Origin: Thermopolyspora sp040678635
GTDB taxonomy: Bacteria; Actinomycetota; Actinomycetes; Streptosporangiales; Streptosporangiaceae
Length of the DNA stretch: 64,000 nucleotides
Assembly (NCBI RefSeq): GCF_040678635.1
Contig: NZ_JBFATZ010000012.1
Location: forward strand, 124,001-188,000
Direction: 5' to 3'
The translations under genes and the position numbers were made by a program. Every line of letters starts with the position of its first letter. Positions within the stretch are counted from its first letter, which is position 1. Shown piece after piece: positions 23,631 through 32,188 of the stretch. The notes under the pieces are model-generated. The model was not told the DNA's origin. It saw nothing but the letters and a program-made list of their open reading frames with translations, and did not search any database.

Positions 23631-24154
23631 GACTTGTCACCCACGGAGACTCAGCTCCGTCGTCGATCAGCCGATACCTCCTTCCCCACGAACACTCGGT
23701 CATCATGGTGCGCCGACACCCCGCGGTCCTGCTGCGACCGGTCGGGGAGATCTTCGGCGGGCTCATCCTTGCGGGCATTCTGAGCCGATGGCTCAGCGGC
23801 ACCGGCAGCGGCCAGGCGATGCTCATCGTGTGGTGGGCCTGGCTCCTGCTGCTGGTCCGGTTCGTCTGGAAGGTCGCCGAGTGGTCGGTCGACTACTTTG
23901 TGGTAACCTCGCAGCGCATGTTGTCCACCACCGGGCTCATCACCCGGCAGGTCAACATGATGCCGCTGGGCAAGGTCACTGACATGCGCTTCGAGCGGTC
24001 CTTACTGGGCCGCTTACTGGGGTATGGGTCCTTCATCACGGAATCGGCCGGCCAAGATCAGGCGTTGCGGCAGGTCGATTACCTCCCCTACCCGGAGACT
24101 CTGTACCTCGAGGTGTGTCAGATGATTTTTCCCGGCAAAGGCGACGACGATTGA
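23627..24154 (+). CDS. PH domain-containing membrane protein
   Basis: This 175-residue protein has two predicted membrane helices (residues 38-56, GEIFGGLILAGIL, and 66-80, MLIVWWAWLLLLVRFVW). A bacterial PH-like domain follows (YFVVTSQRMLSTTGLITRQVNMMPLGKVTDM, residues 90-120, then GYGSFITESAGQDQALRQVDYL). Bacterial PH-domain proteins of this type (bPH_2) act in membrane stress and cell-envelope processes. It is coupled to the preceding 52-residue membrane protein by an ATGA overlap. It is cytoplasmic-membrane located. Confidence 0.88.
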   Translation: MRLVTHGDSAPSSISRYLLPHEHSVIMVRRHPAVLLRPVGEIFGGLILAGILSRWLSGTGSGQAMLIVWWAWLLLLVRFVWKVAEWSVDYFVVTSQRMLSTTGLITRQVNMMPLGKVTDMRFERSLLGRLLGYGSFITESAGQDQALRQVDYLPYPETLYLEVCQMIFPGKGDDD

Positions 24155-24287
24155 CGGTCGTATGTCCGTAATTCTCAGTGTTCTGGCCTAGTTCGGCCAC
24201 ACGATTCTTAACTGAGGGTTACCCGATACGGCCTGTTCGTGCCATCATGGCGACACCATTGACCACTCCCCCGCCGTGAGAGATCAG

Positions 24288-25625
24288 ATGCCGAGTCAGG
24301 GATCCATCGGTGACCGCGTCCGCGGTTTACGGCTGAGTAGACGGATGTCCCAGGCCCAACTGGCCGGGCCCGACCTCTCAGACAGTTACGTCTCGCTCAT
24401 CGAATCCGGCAAGCGGACGCCGACCCCCGTGGTCGCGCGCCTGCTGGCAGAGCGGCTCGGCTGCACGACCGAGTTTCTGCTGCACGGAATCGAGCCGCGC
24501 CAGCGCATCGACACCGAGCTGGGGTTGCGCCACGCCGAGCTCGAACTTCACCACGGCGACCCCGCCGTGGCCGCCGACCGCTTTGGCGAGATCGTCAAGG
24601 CCGCCGACGAGGACAACGTCATGCTGGCCGCGCAGGCCCGGCTGGGCCGGGCCCGGGCCATGGAGCGGCAGGGCAAGGTGGGTCGTGCGGTGGAGGCGTA
24701 CGAACGCCTGCGCAAGGAGGCCGCCGCCCACCCCGAGCGCCTGGCCGACCTGCCGCTCGCCGTGGCGCTGTGCCGCTGCTACCAGCGCGCCGGCGACCTG
24801 CTGCGGGCCAAGGACCTGGGGGCGCACGCGCTCGCCCAGGTCGAGAAGCTCGGGCTGGTGCACGGCGACGTCGCGGTCGATCTGGCGGCGATCCTGGCCG
24901 AGATCGAGACGGGCCTGCCCTACGTGGAGCGCGTGCTCGACGCCAACGGACTGCCGGACGCGGTGGATCGCACCAATGAGATCCAGTCGCTCTGGCAGGC
25001 GAGCATCGCGGCCTCGGAGGGCGAGGACTCCGCGCTCGCCGTGACGCTCGCCGACGACGCGCTCGCCGCCGGGCGTGCCGGGCGGCTCGCCGTGCGGACG
25101 GCTCAGGTCGCCATGCAGTGGGCGCGGATCATCACCGCCCGCCCGACGGTGGACGAGGAGTTCGCGCACGCCGCCGAGCTGGCCGGCAAGGCGTCCGACA
25201 TCCTCGGCGTCTTCCCCGCTGAGCACGTCGAGCACGCCCGCAGCCTCACCGTGCTCGCGCACGTCAAGATGCGCGGCGGCGACCACGCGGCGGCCGACGA
25301 GCTGGCCACGCGAACGCTGGAGCGGCTCGGCGAGACGCAGGGCGTCATCGCGGCCTCGGCCCACCTCATCCACGCCCACGTGGCGTTGGCACGATCCGCG
25401 GGCGACGTCGTGCCCACGCTGATGAAGGCGCAGGAGCTGCTGCAGAACGGCCAGGCCGCCGGTCCCGACCGCGAGGCGGCCCGGGTCTGGCGCGAGCTCG
25501 GCGATCTGTGGGGCAAGGCCGGATCCCGGCACGAGCAGTTCAGCGCCTACCGCCGGGCGCTGGAGGCCGTCGGCATCCGGGCGAACATGCCCGGCTCCAC
25601 CGCCGCCGCCGTACTCACACACTAG
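24288..25625 (+). CDS. XRE-family regulator with TPR domain
   Basis: This protein has about 445 residues. The helix-turn-helix occupies residues 5-60 (GDRVRGLRLSRRMSQAQLAGPDLSDSYVSLIESGKRTPTP). The remainder is an alpha-helical TPR-like solenoid (RLGRARAMERQGKVGRAVEAYERL and similar repeats). ATG 24288 is preferred, with GAGAG upstream; GTG 24276 is also in frame. Family members often regulate secondary metabolism or quorum-type peptide sensing. It is terminated by the palindrome at 25725. Confidence 0.88.
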   Translation: MPSQGSIGDRVRGLRLSRRMSQAQLAGPDLSDSYVSLIESGKRTPTPVVARLLAERLGCTTEFLLHGIEPRQRIDTELGLRHAELELHHGDPAVAADRFGEIVKAADEDNVMLAAQARLGRARAMERQGKVGRAVEAYERLRKEAAAHPERLADLPLAVALCRCYQRAGDLLRAKDLGAHALAQVEKLGLVHGDVAVDLAAILAEIETGLPYVERVLDANGLPDAVDRTNEIQSLWQASIAASEGEDSALAVTLADDALAAGRAGRLAVRTAQVAMQWARIITARPTVDEEFAHAAELAGKASDILGVFPAEHVEHARSLTVLAHVKMRGGDHAAADELATRTLERLGETQGVIAASAHLIHAHVALARSAGDVVPTLMKAQELLQNGQAAGPDREAARVWRELGDLWGKAGSRHEQFSAYRRALEAVGIRANMPGSTAAAVLTH

Positions 25626-25724
25626 TCACGCACTAGGCGGGGCACGCTCGCCCGCCTGACGCGCCTGGATCGCCTTGGGGGAGGCGGCCGGGCCGCGGGG
25701 AGCGCCCGCCCGCGCGGGAGTGGC

Positions 25725-25754
25725 AGCCCTGTGGGCCGTACGGTCCACAGGGCT
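25725..25754. terminator. Hairpin terminator
   Basis: A 10-bp stem AGCCCTGTGG / CCACAGGGCT encloses a self-complementary core CCGTACGG, giving 30 nt of near-perfect palindrome about 100 nt past the XRE/TPR gene stop. Confidence 0.6.
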
Positions 25755-25866
25755 GAATGGTGTCTCTTCGTCCGCCCGGAATTTGCGGCAAAGACTCCGG
25801 AATAATTACGGTCGACCAGTCATTGGCTCGTAGGATGATTGTGCCGAACCCCGGAGGAGGCGGATT

Positions 25867-26553
25867 GTGAGTCTGCGCACGGCCCAGCGGGCCTCGCTCG
25901 TCGACCAGGTGATCGATCAGCTCAAGGAGCAGATCACCTCCGGCGCATGGCAGTTGCACGGGAAGATTCCCACCGAGACCGTGCTCGCCGAGCAACTGGG
26001 CGTCGGGCGGAACACGGTGCGCGAGGCCGTACGTGCGCTGACCCACGCCGGGCTGCTGGAGTGCCGTCAGGGCGACGGCACCTACGTCCGCGCCACGAGC
26101 GAACTGTCCGGAGCGATGCTGCGCCGACTCCGCGCCGCCGAGCACCTTGAGATCTTCGAGGTACGGCGCGCCCTGGAGGTGGAGGCCGCCCGCCTCGCCG
26201 CCAGCCGCCGCACCGAGGAGGACATCGAGGAGATCAAGGTCGCTCTCGCCAAGCGCGAGCAGGCGTGGGCCGACCGCGACGCCGCCGCCTTCGTCGAGAC
26301 CGACCTCGCCTTCCACATGGCGGTCGTGGAGGCCACGCACAACCGCGTGCTCATCGACATCTACAACGACTTCTCCGCCGCGCTGCGCGCCAGCATCACC
26401 GCCGCCGGCGTACCGGTGGAGAAGACCTACATCTCCCACGACGGGATCTTCCGCGCCATCGCCGCCGGCGACGCCGCCGCGGCCGAGCGCGCCGGTCTGG
26501 AGTGCATGGAGCACATCCTGGCGTCCCTCACCGAGTCGACCGGCCTGAGCTAG
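25867..26553 (+). CDS. FadR-type GntR family regulator
   Basis: This 228-residue regulator has an N-terminal winged helix (residues 10-75: LVDQVIDQLKEQITSG, IPTETVLAEQLGVGRNTVREAV, GDGTYVRA). A C-terminal FCD ligand domain follows (residues 85-220: FEVRRALEVEAARLAA, TDLAFHMAVVEATHN and SHDGIFRAIAAGDAAAAER, with metal-site-type His/Asp). GTG 25867 has GGAGGAGG upstream. A TAGGAT -10 (25831-25836) may serve it. Many family members control sugar-acid or transporter genes, but no such gene adjoins here, so its target is elsewhere. Confidence 0.9.
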   Translation: MSLRTAQRASLVDQVIDQLKEQITSGAWQLHGKIPTETVLAEQLGVGRNTVREAVRALTHAGLLECRQGDGTYVRATSELSGAMLRRLRAAEHLEIFEVRRALEVEAARLAASRRTEEDIEEIKVALAKREQAWADRDAAAFVETDLAFHMAVVEATHNRVLIDIYNDFSAALRASITAAGVPVEKTYISHDGIFRAIAAGDAAAAERAGLECMEHILASLTESTGLS

Positions 26554-26567
26554 CGTACGCCCGCCGG

Positions 26568-27662
26568 TCAGGCCAGCCGCAGGGACATCACCAGGTAGCG
26601 GAAGGACGGGTCGTCGGCGTCGTCGGTGATGAGCGCGGGGCGGGTGGGCGAGTCCATGCCGATGCGCACGCGCTCGCTCTCCAGGCCCGACAATCCGTCG
26701 AGCAGGAACTGCGGCTGGAAGGCGATCTGGATGTCGTCCCCGTCGAGCTCGGCGTCGATGACCTCGGCGCCGCGCCCGATGTCGCCGCCGCCCGCCTGGA
26801 TGAGCACCTGGCCCTGGGTGAACGACAGCCGGACCGCCGTGTTGCGCTCGGCGACCAGGGCCACGCGCCTGATCGCGTCCACCAGCGGCGCGGTCTGCAC
26901 GCTCGCGCGGATCGCCCAGTCGCCCGTGAGCCGGGAGCGGTAGTCGATGAACTGCTCGTCGAGCAGCCGCACCGTCGTGCGGCGGCCGACGCTCTCGAAG
27001 CCCGCCACCCCGTCGCCCAGCGAGATCGACACCTCGCCGGCGCGCAGCGTGCGCGCGACGTCCACCATCACCCGGGCGGACACCATCGCGGCGGCCGAGA
27101 AGTCCCCGGTCTCCGGGCGCCAGAGGAAGTCCCGGGCGGCGATGCGGTAGCGGTCGGTCGCCGCCATCGTCACGTTCGGCCCCTCGATGTCCATGCGGAT
27201 GCCGGTGAGCATCGGCAGCGTGTCGTCGCGGCTCGCGGACGGCGCCACCTGGGCCACCGCGGAGGCGAAGACGCCGCCCCCGACCGCCCCGATCTTCGGC
27301 GGCATCTGTGGGAGCGCGGGAAAGTCCTCCACCGGCATCGTGTGCAGGCCGAACTCGGTGCTGCCGCAGGTCAGGACCGCCTCCGAGCCGTCGGCGACGA
27401 TCTCCACGGGTCGGTCGGGCAGGCTCTTGGTGATCTCCGCGAGCACCCGCCCGGGAAGCAGCGCCCGGCCCGGCTCGTTCACCCCGGCCTCGATCGTCGC
27501 CCGGGCCGACACCTCGTAGTCGAACGCGGACATCGTCAGCTCCTCGCCGGTCGCGTCGAGCAGGATGCCGGCGAGCACCGGGATGGTTGGACGGCTGGGC
27601 AGGATCCGGGCGGTCCACGCCACCGCTTCGGCCAGCACATCACGGTTCACGTGAAACTTCAT
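26568..27662 (-). CDS. DNA polymerase III beta-type sliding clamp (DnaN paralogue)
   Basis: This 364-residue clamp protein has three repeated clamp folds: KFHVNRDVLAEAVAWTARIL (start), the FSAAAMVSARVMVDVARTL second domain and the DIQIAFQPQFLLDGLSGL third domain. The C-terminal SFRYLVMSLRLA is the usual clamp end, where the hydrophobic pocket for polymerase peptides lies. The start is ATG 27662 with GGGGAG upstream; a further 23 codons are open but not conserved. The gene lies far from dnaA, recF and gyrB, so it is most likely a second, auxiliary clamp rather than the main dnaN. It converges on the GntR gene, with 14 bp between stops. Confidence 0.9.
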   Translation of the reverse strand: MKFHVNRDVLAEAVAWTARILPSRPTIPVLAGILLDATGEELTMSAFDYEVSARATIEAGVNEPGRALLPGRVLAEITKSLPDRPVEIVADGSEAVLTCGSTEFGLHTMPVEDFPALPQMPPKIGAVGGGVFASAVAQVAPSASRDDTLPMLTGIRMDIEGPNVTMAATDRYRIAARDFLWRPETGDFSAAAMVSARVMVDVARTLRAGEVSISLGDGVAGFESVGRRTTVRLLDEQFIDYRSRLTGDWAIRASVQTAPLVDAIRRVALVAERNTAVRLSFTQGQVLIQAGGGDIGRGAEVIDAELDGDDIQIAFQPQFLLDGLSGLESERVRIGMDSPTRPALITDDADDPSFRYLVMSLRLA

Positions 27663-27792
27663 CCTGACCGCTCCCCTTTCGTCGTTCACGCCCGACTGTA
27701 TGTACGGAAAGGTAGTCGTTCGTACCGACAAGAAACGGGTGAGCGACGGGATCGGCAGGGCCGGAGCGCCCCACGCGCGCGGGTCAGGCGGG

Positions 27793-28446
27793 TCAGGATC
27801 GGGCGGCGTTGAGATAGGCGAGTACGGCCAGCACCCGCCGGTTGTCGTCGTCGGAGGGGGCCAGGTCGAGCTTGGCGAAGATGTTCGCCGTGTGCTTGCC
27901 CACCGCGCTCTCGCTCAGATACAGCCGCTGCGAGATGGCCGCGTTCGAGCGCCCCTCGGCCATCAGCTCGAGCACCTCGCGCTCACGGGGCGTGAGCCGC
28001 GCCAGCGGCTCGTTGCGGGCGTTGCTCGCCAGCAGTTTGGCGATCACCTCGGGGTCCATGGCGGTGCCGCCGGCCGCGACCCGGCGTACCGCGTCCACGA
28101 ACTGGTCGGCGTTGAACACCCGATCCTTGAGCAGGTAGCCGACCCCGCCGGCGCCGTCGGCGAGCAGCTCGCGGGCGTAGAGCTGCTCCACGTGCTGGGA
28201 CAGCACCAGGATCGGCAGCCCCGGCACCCGCTTGCGGGCCTCCAGGGCCGCCTGCAGGCCCTCGTCGGTGAACGTGGGCGGCAGCCGTACGTCCACGATC
28301 GAGACGTCCGGCCGTTCCTCCGTGAGGGCCCTGAGCAGTTCGGGCCCCGACTCCACGGCGGCGGCGATCTCGAACCCGTGCGCGCGCAGCAGATGCACCA
28401 GACCGTCGCGGAGCAGGTAGAGATCCTCGGCGAGCACGACTCTCAC
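27793..28446 (-). CDS. NarL/LuxR-type response regulator
   Basis: This 217-residue two-component regulator has a receiver domain with acid pocket E7/D8, phospho-acceptor D52 (SIVDVRLPP) and conserved K near LLKDR. Its C-terminal LuxR helix-turn-helix is LTPREREVLELMAEGRSNAAISQRLYLSE. The start is GTG 28446; the -10 TAGGGT lies six bases upstream, suggesting a leaderless transcript in addition to read-through from the kinase 59 bp upstream. Twin TAGGGTGG repeats are found just before the start. It probably controls the adjacent ABC exporter. Confidence 0.93.
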   Translation of the reverse strand: MRVVLAEDLYLLRDGLVHLLRAHGFEIAAAVESGPELLRALTEERPDVSIVDVRLPPTFTDEGLQAALEARKRVPGLPILVLSQHVEQLYARELLADGAGGVGYLLKDRVFNADQFVDAVRRVAAGGTAMDPEVIAKLLASNARNEPLARLTPREREVLELMAEGRSNAAISQRLYLSESAVGKHTANIFAKLDLAPSDDDNRRVLAVLAYLNAARS

Positions 28447-28450
28447 ACGA

Positions 28451-28471
28451 CCACCCTAGTCAGCCACCCTA
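28451..28471 (-). promoter_or_regulatory. -10 element and direct repeat upstream of the response regulator
   Basis: On the minus strand TAGGGTGG occurs twice, 13 bp apart (plus-strand CCACCCTA at 28451 and 28464). The proximal copy contains the -10 hexamer TAGGGT (28453-28458), six bases before the GTG. Confidence 0.4.
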
Positions 28472-28505
28472 ATCAGCGAACCGGACATCTCGGCGGGGCC
28501 GCCGG

Positions 28506-30110
28506 TCAGGAGTCGGGCGGCGCGGGCCGCTTGGACGACTCGTAGCACGCGCTCAGGTACAGGCCGGTGATGAGCATCACCAGGCCGATGTTGATGAAGA
28601 GGATGCACGCCGCCCACCCGAAGGGGTCCGGCAGGTGCAGGGCGAGGAACCAGCTCTTCTCGTCGATGCCGATGATCTTCAGGATGACCGCGACGACGCC
28701 CTGCGGGAACAGCGGGAGCCAGGCCAGGCCCAGGCACACGCCCATCAGCATGGTCTTCCCGCGCGACATGCTCGGCTTGACAGGCTCGGTGGCGGGCAGC
28801 ACGTTCGGCAGCTCGATCGTGGCCACGGTCGGGCCGCCGACGGGGCTGTGGATCGCCAGCACCCCGTCGAAGGCGGCCAGGCGCCGCTCAAGACCGCGTA
28901 GGCCGCTGCCCCGCGAGGGATCCACGCCGCCGACGCCGTCGTCGGTGACGGTCACGCGCAGCGCCGTCCCGCGCCGGCTGATGTCGATGCTCACCTCGTG
29001 GGCGTCGGCGTGCCGGGCGGCGTTGGTGAGCAGCTCGCTGACCGCGAAGTAGACGGCCGACTCCACCGGGGGCTCGGGCCGATCGGGCAGGTCCACCTCG
29101 ACGGCGACGCGCAGCGGGCTGTCCAGGGCGAGCGCGCGTACGGCGTCGCCGAGGCCACGCTCGGCCAGCACCGGCGGATGGATGCCGCGCACCAGCCGGC
29201 GCAGCTCCGCCAGGGCCTCCTGCGACGCCTCCCGGGTCCTGGCGAGCAGCGCCTTGGCGGCGGCCGGGTCGGTGTCGACGAGCTGCTCGGCCGCGCCCAG
29301 GGTCATGCCCATCGCGACGAGCCGGGCCTGCGCGCCGTCGTGCAGATCGCGCTCGATGCGGTGCAGTTCGGCGGTCTGCGCGTCGACGGTCTCGGTGCGG
29401 GTCCGGGCGAGGCGGGCCACCTGGCGGGTGAGCCTGGCCCGCATGGTGGCTCCGAGCAGCGCCCGGGTCCACAGGCCGTACAGGTTCGGCACGTACGGCG
29501 CGACCGCGACGGCGGCGGCCGCGACGAGCGGCGCGGCCACCAGGCCCAGCGGCGAGCCGAGGGTCGGCAGGTAGACGGCGAAGCCGAGCAGGATCCACGG
29601 CAGCACCGCGAGCAGGGCGCCGGTGATCGGGTAGACGAGCAGCCAGGCCATGTCACGCCAGGTGGCCTCGTCCTTCATGTACCAGTTGAGGCGGCCGTGC
29701 CACGCGGGGTAGCGCGGGGACCGGTAGCGGTTGCCGCCCACGTGGTACCAGCCGTCGCGCTGCCGTACCGGGGGCGGGGGCGGCGGGTTGTAGGGGTCCT
29801 CGATCTCGATGCCGGACCACTGCTGGGCGTGGCGGCGGGCCACGGCCGTCCAGCGGCGCGTCAGCCGTACCGCCGGGGGGAACAGGAAGACCAGGCCGAG
29901 GCCGAACGTGAGCAGCAGGCACAGCAGGACGATCACGATCAGCGGGATCTGCACGACGCCCAGGGCGAACATCATCAGGCCGCGGCCCATCACGTCGAGC
30001 ACGACCAGGGCGAAGTCCGCCGACCGGCGCCACACGCCGCGCGCGGGCCCGGATCGGGATGCGCCGGGCACAACCTGGCCGGAGGTTCTGTCGGTAATGC
30101 CCTCAGTCAT
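28506..30110 (-). CDS. Sensor histidine kinase with a C-terminal membrane domain
   Basis: This is a 534-residue NarL-class kinase. Two or three N-terminal membrane segments (residues about 45-78, 155-180 and 187-207) precede a short linker. The HisKA_3 box is IERDLHDGAQARL with phospho-acceptor H257. HATPase motifs include the N box (SELLTNAARHADAH, N363) and G boxes (DDGVGG, GSGLRGLERRL). Unusually, about 70 residues with two further membrane helices follow the ATPase domain (residues 452-480 and 498-522). The start is ATG 30110. It pairs with the response regulator downstream and faces the divergent ABC exporter. Confidence 0.92.
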   Translation of the reverse strand: MTEGITDRTSGQVVPGASRSGPARGVWRRSADFALVVLDVMGRGLMMFALGVVQIPLIVIVLLCLLLTFGLGLVFLFPPAVRLTRRWTAVARRHAQQWSGIEIEDPYNPPPPPPVRQRDGWYHVGGNRYRSPRYPAWHGRLNWYMKDEATWRDMAWLLVYPITGALLAVLPWILLGFAVYLPTLGSPLGLVAAPLVAAAAVAVAPYVPNLYGLWTRALLGATMRARLTRQVARLARTRTETVDAQTAELHRIERDLHDGAQARLVAMGMTLGAAEQLVDTDPAAAKALLARTREASQEALAELRRLVRGIHPPVLAERGLGDAVRALALDSPLRVAVEVDLPDRPEPPVESAVYFAVSELLTNAARHADAHEVSIDISRRGTALRVTVTDDGVGGVDPSRGSGLRGLERRLAAFDGVLAIHSPVGGPTVATIELPNVLPATEPVKPSMSRGKTMLMGVCLGLAWLPLFPQGVVAVILKIIGIDEKSWFLALHLPDPFGWAACILFINIGLVMLITGLYLSACYESSKRPAPPDS

Positions 30111-30228
30111 GTGTTCAGTCTGCGTCCGGCCCGCGCGGGTGTCACTGCGTCCAAGCACCGGGCGGGGTGGGGCTAGCCCCACCTCTGAACTGCGGCTCGG
30201 GCCAGCGCGCGGGACCGCCTGCGAAACC

Positions 30229-30234
30229 TACCGT
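30229..30234 (+). promoter_or_regulatory. -10 hexamer of the leaderless ABC ATPase gene
   Basis: TACCGT lies seven bases before ATG 30242; there is no ribosome-binding site. Confidence 0.4.
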
Positions 30235-30241
30235 GGCTGCC

Positions 30242-31153
30242 ATGTCGATTATCGAGGTCAGCCATCTGAGTAAGCGCTACGGCGATCAGGTCGCGGTGGC
30301 GGACGTGTCGTTCTCTGTCGAGGAAGGCGAGATCTTCGGGATCGTCGGGCGCAACGGCGCGGGCAAGACCACCACCGTGGAATGTGTGGCCGGGCTGCGC
30401 GTGCCCGACGGAGGCGAGATCACCGTTGACGGGCTGCATCCGCAGCGGGACAGGGCCGAGGTCACCCGGCGGCTCGGGGTGCAGCTGCAGAGCGCCGCCC
30501 TGGCCGACAAGCTCAAGGTCGTGGAGGCGGTGCGGATGTTCACCTCCTTCTACGGCAACCGGGTCGACGCCGACCGGCTCATCAAGCTGGTCGGCCTGGA
30601 CGGGAAACGCACCGCCGCCTTCGGCTCGCTCTCAGGAGGCCAGCGGCAGCGGCTGTCGATCGCGCTTGCGCTCGCCGGGGATCCGCGCGTCGCCATCCTG
30701 GACGAGCTCACCACCGGCCTGGACCCGCAGGCGCGCCGCGACACCTGGGAGCTGATCGAGGGGGTGCGTGACCGGGGCGTCACCATCGTGCTGGTCACCC
30801 ACTTCATGGAAGAGGCCGAGCGGCTGTGCGACCGCATCGCGCTGATCGACGGCGGCCGGGTCGCCGCGCTCGACACCCCGGCCGGTCTGGTACGGCGGGC
30901 CGGCCTGGGCGAGCGCGTCAGCTTCCGCGCCTCCGCGCCCTTCGACGAGAACCTGCTGACGGCCCTGCCCAAGGTCGCGACGGTGACCACGAGCGGCGGG
31001 CGGACCACGGTGACCGGTGACGTCGACCTGGCCCAGGCCGTCATCGCGACCCTCGCCGGGCACGGCATCGAAATCACCGGGCTGCACGTGGAGAAGCCCT
31101 CGCTCGACGAGGCCTTCCTGGCCCTCACCGACGGCGACGCCGTCGCGGCCTGA
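30242..31153 (+). CDS. ABC transporter ATP-binding protein (DrrA-type)
   Basis: This 303-residue ATPase drives an exporter. Walker A is GRNGAGKTT (residues 37-45), the signature is LSGGQRQRLSIALAL, and Walker B is VAILDELTTGLDP (note E-L-T-T in place of the usual E-P-T). The H-loop is VTHFMEEAE. The C-terminal extension typical of DrrA-type drug and antibiotic exporters follows (VEKPSLDEAFLALTDGDA). The leaderless start is at ATG 30242. The permease follows 118 bp downstream on the same strand. It is likely regulated by the divergent two-component system. Confidence 0.95.
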   Translation: MSIIEVSHLSKRYGDQVAVADVSFSVEEGEIFGIVGRNGAGKTTTVECVAGLRVPDGGEITVDGLHPQRDRAEVTRRLGVQLQSAALADKLKVVEAVRMFTSFYGNRVDADRLIKLVGLDGKRTAAFGSLSGGQRQRLSIALALAGDPRVAILDELTTGLDPQARRDTWELIEGVRDRGVTIVLVTHFMEEAERLCDRIALIDGGRVAALDTPAGLVRRAGLGERVSFRASAPFDENLLTALPKVATVTTSGGRTTVTGDVDLAQAVIATLAGHGIEITGLHVEKPSLDEAFLALTDGDAVAA

Positions 31154-31271
31154 GTCCCCAGGCTCGAGAAGCGGCGCGGATCTCCGCCGCGCCACGCCGA
31201 ACATCCATTGATCGGCAGCCGGAATCCGGCCCGGCATGCCGCCCACCTCATCGGACAGGAGATGCGTTCAG

Positions 31272-32087
31272 ATGAACGACACCCGCACGATCTCACCCTC
31301 GCCCTCGCCGCAGGCCGCCCCGGCGCGTGCCCGTCCGGGCCGTTCGCCGCTGGTCACGTTGACGCTCGTCGAGGCCCGGCTGCTGCTGCGCGACCCGGCC
31401 GCGCTGTTCTTCCCGCTGGTGCTGCCGACGGCGCTGCTGCTCATTCTGGGATCCACGATCCCCTACTTCCGCAAGCCGTCGGCCGAGCTCGGCGGGCTGC
31501 GGGTGATCGACGCGTACTTCCCGGCGTCGATGACCATGATGGCCGTCGCCGTGATCGCGCTCACCATCATGCCGGCGGCGCTGGCCGGATACCGCGAGAA
31601 CGGCATGCTGCGGCGCATGTCCACCACGCCCGTCGGGCCCACCCGGCTGCTCGCCGCTCATATGATCGTCTGCCTGGGTCTGGTGATCTCCTCGATCGCC
31701 GTCATGGTCGTGTCCGGCCGGGTCGTGCTGGGCACGGCCATTCCCCGGCAGTTCCCCGGGTTCCTGCTGGCGTGCGTGCTGGGCACGGCGGCGTTCCTCG
31801 CCCTCGGGCTGCTGATCGCCGTGTTGGCGCCGAGCGGGAAGGCCGCCCCGGGCATCGGGTCGGTGGTGATGTTCCCCATGTTGTTCCTGGGCGGCGTGTG
31901 GATGCCCCGGCCGTCGATGCCCCACGCGCTGGGCGTGGCCAGCGACCTGTCGCCCGCCGGGGCCTTCGCCGAGGCGATGCGCCTGACCTGGGGTGGCTCG
32001 GGGCCCACGGTGGGGTCCCTGGTCGTCCTGGTGGCGTGGTTCGTCGTCGCCGGGGTGCTGGCCGTACGGATGTTCCGCTGGGAGTGA
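31272..32087 (+). CDS. ABC-2 type transporter permease
   Basis: This 271-residue membrane subunit partners the ATPase upstream. The cytoplasmic N-terminus is Pro/Ser-rich (residues 1-25). About six membrane helices follow, e.g. LFFPLVLPTALLLILG, MTMMAVAVIALTIMPAALAG, HMIVCLGLVISSIAVMVV and PGIGSVVMFPMLFLGGVWMP (the conserved ABC-2 signature). The start is ATG 31272, with GGAG ten bases upstream. It forms an exporter with the 30242 ATPase, probably for a small antibiotic or lipid-type molecule. Confidence 0.92.
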   Translation: MNDTRTISPSPSPQAAPARARPGRSPLVTLTLVEARLLLRDPAALFFPLVLPTALLLILGSTIPYFRKPSAELGGLRVIDAYFPASMTMMAVAVIALTIMPAALAGYRENGMLRRMSTTPVGPTRLLAAHMIVCLGLVISSIAVMVVSGRVVLGTAIPRQFPGFLLACVLGTAAFLALGLLIAVLAPSGKAAPGIGSVVMFPMLFLGGVWMPRPSMPHALGVASDLSPAGAFAEAMRLTWGGSGPTVGSLVVLVAWFVVAGVLAVRMFRWE

Positions 32088-32175
32088 CGGGCGGCGGCTC
32101 CCCGGCGACCCGGGCCGGCCCGTCGTACGGATTCCATGACCTGGGACGTAATCGCGCGGGGGCCGGCCCGGCGCG

Positions 32176-32181
32176 TAGCGT
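32176..32181 (+). promoter_or_regulatory. -10 hexamer of the leaderless XRE/MmyB-type gene
   Basis: TAGCGT ends seven bases before GTG 32189, which has no ribosome-binding site. Confidence 0.45.
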
Positions 32182-32188
32182 CGGGTCT

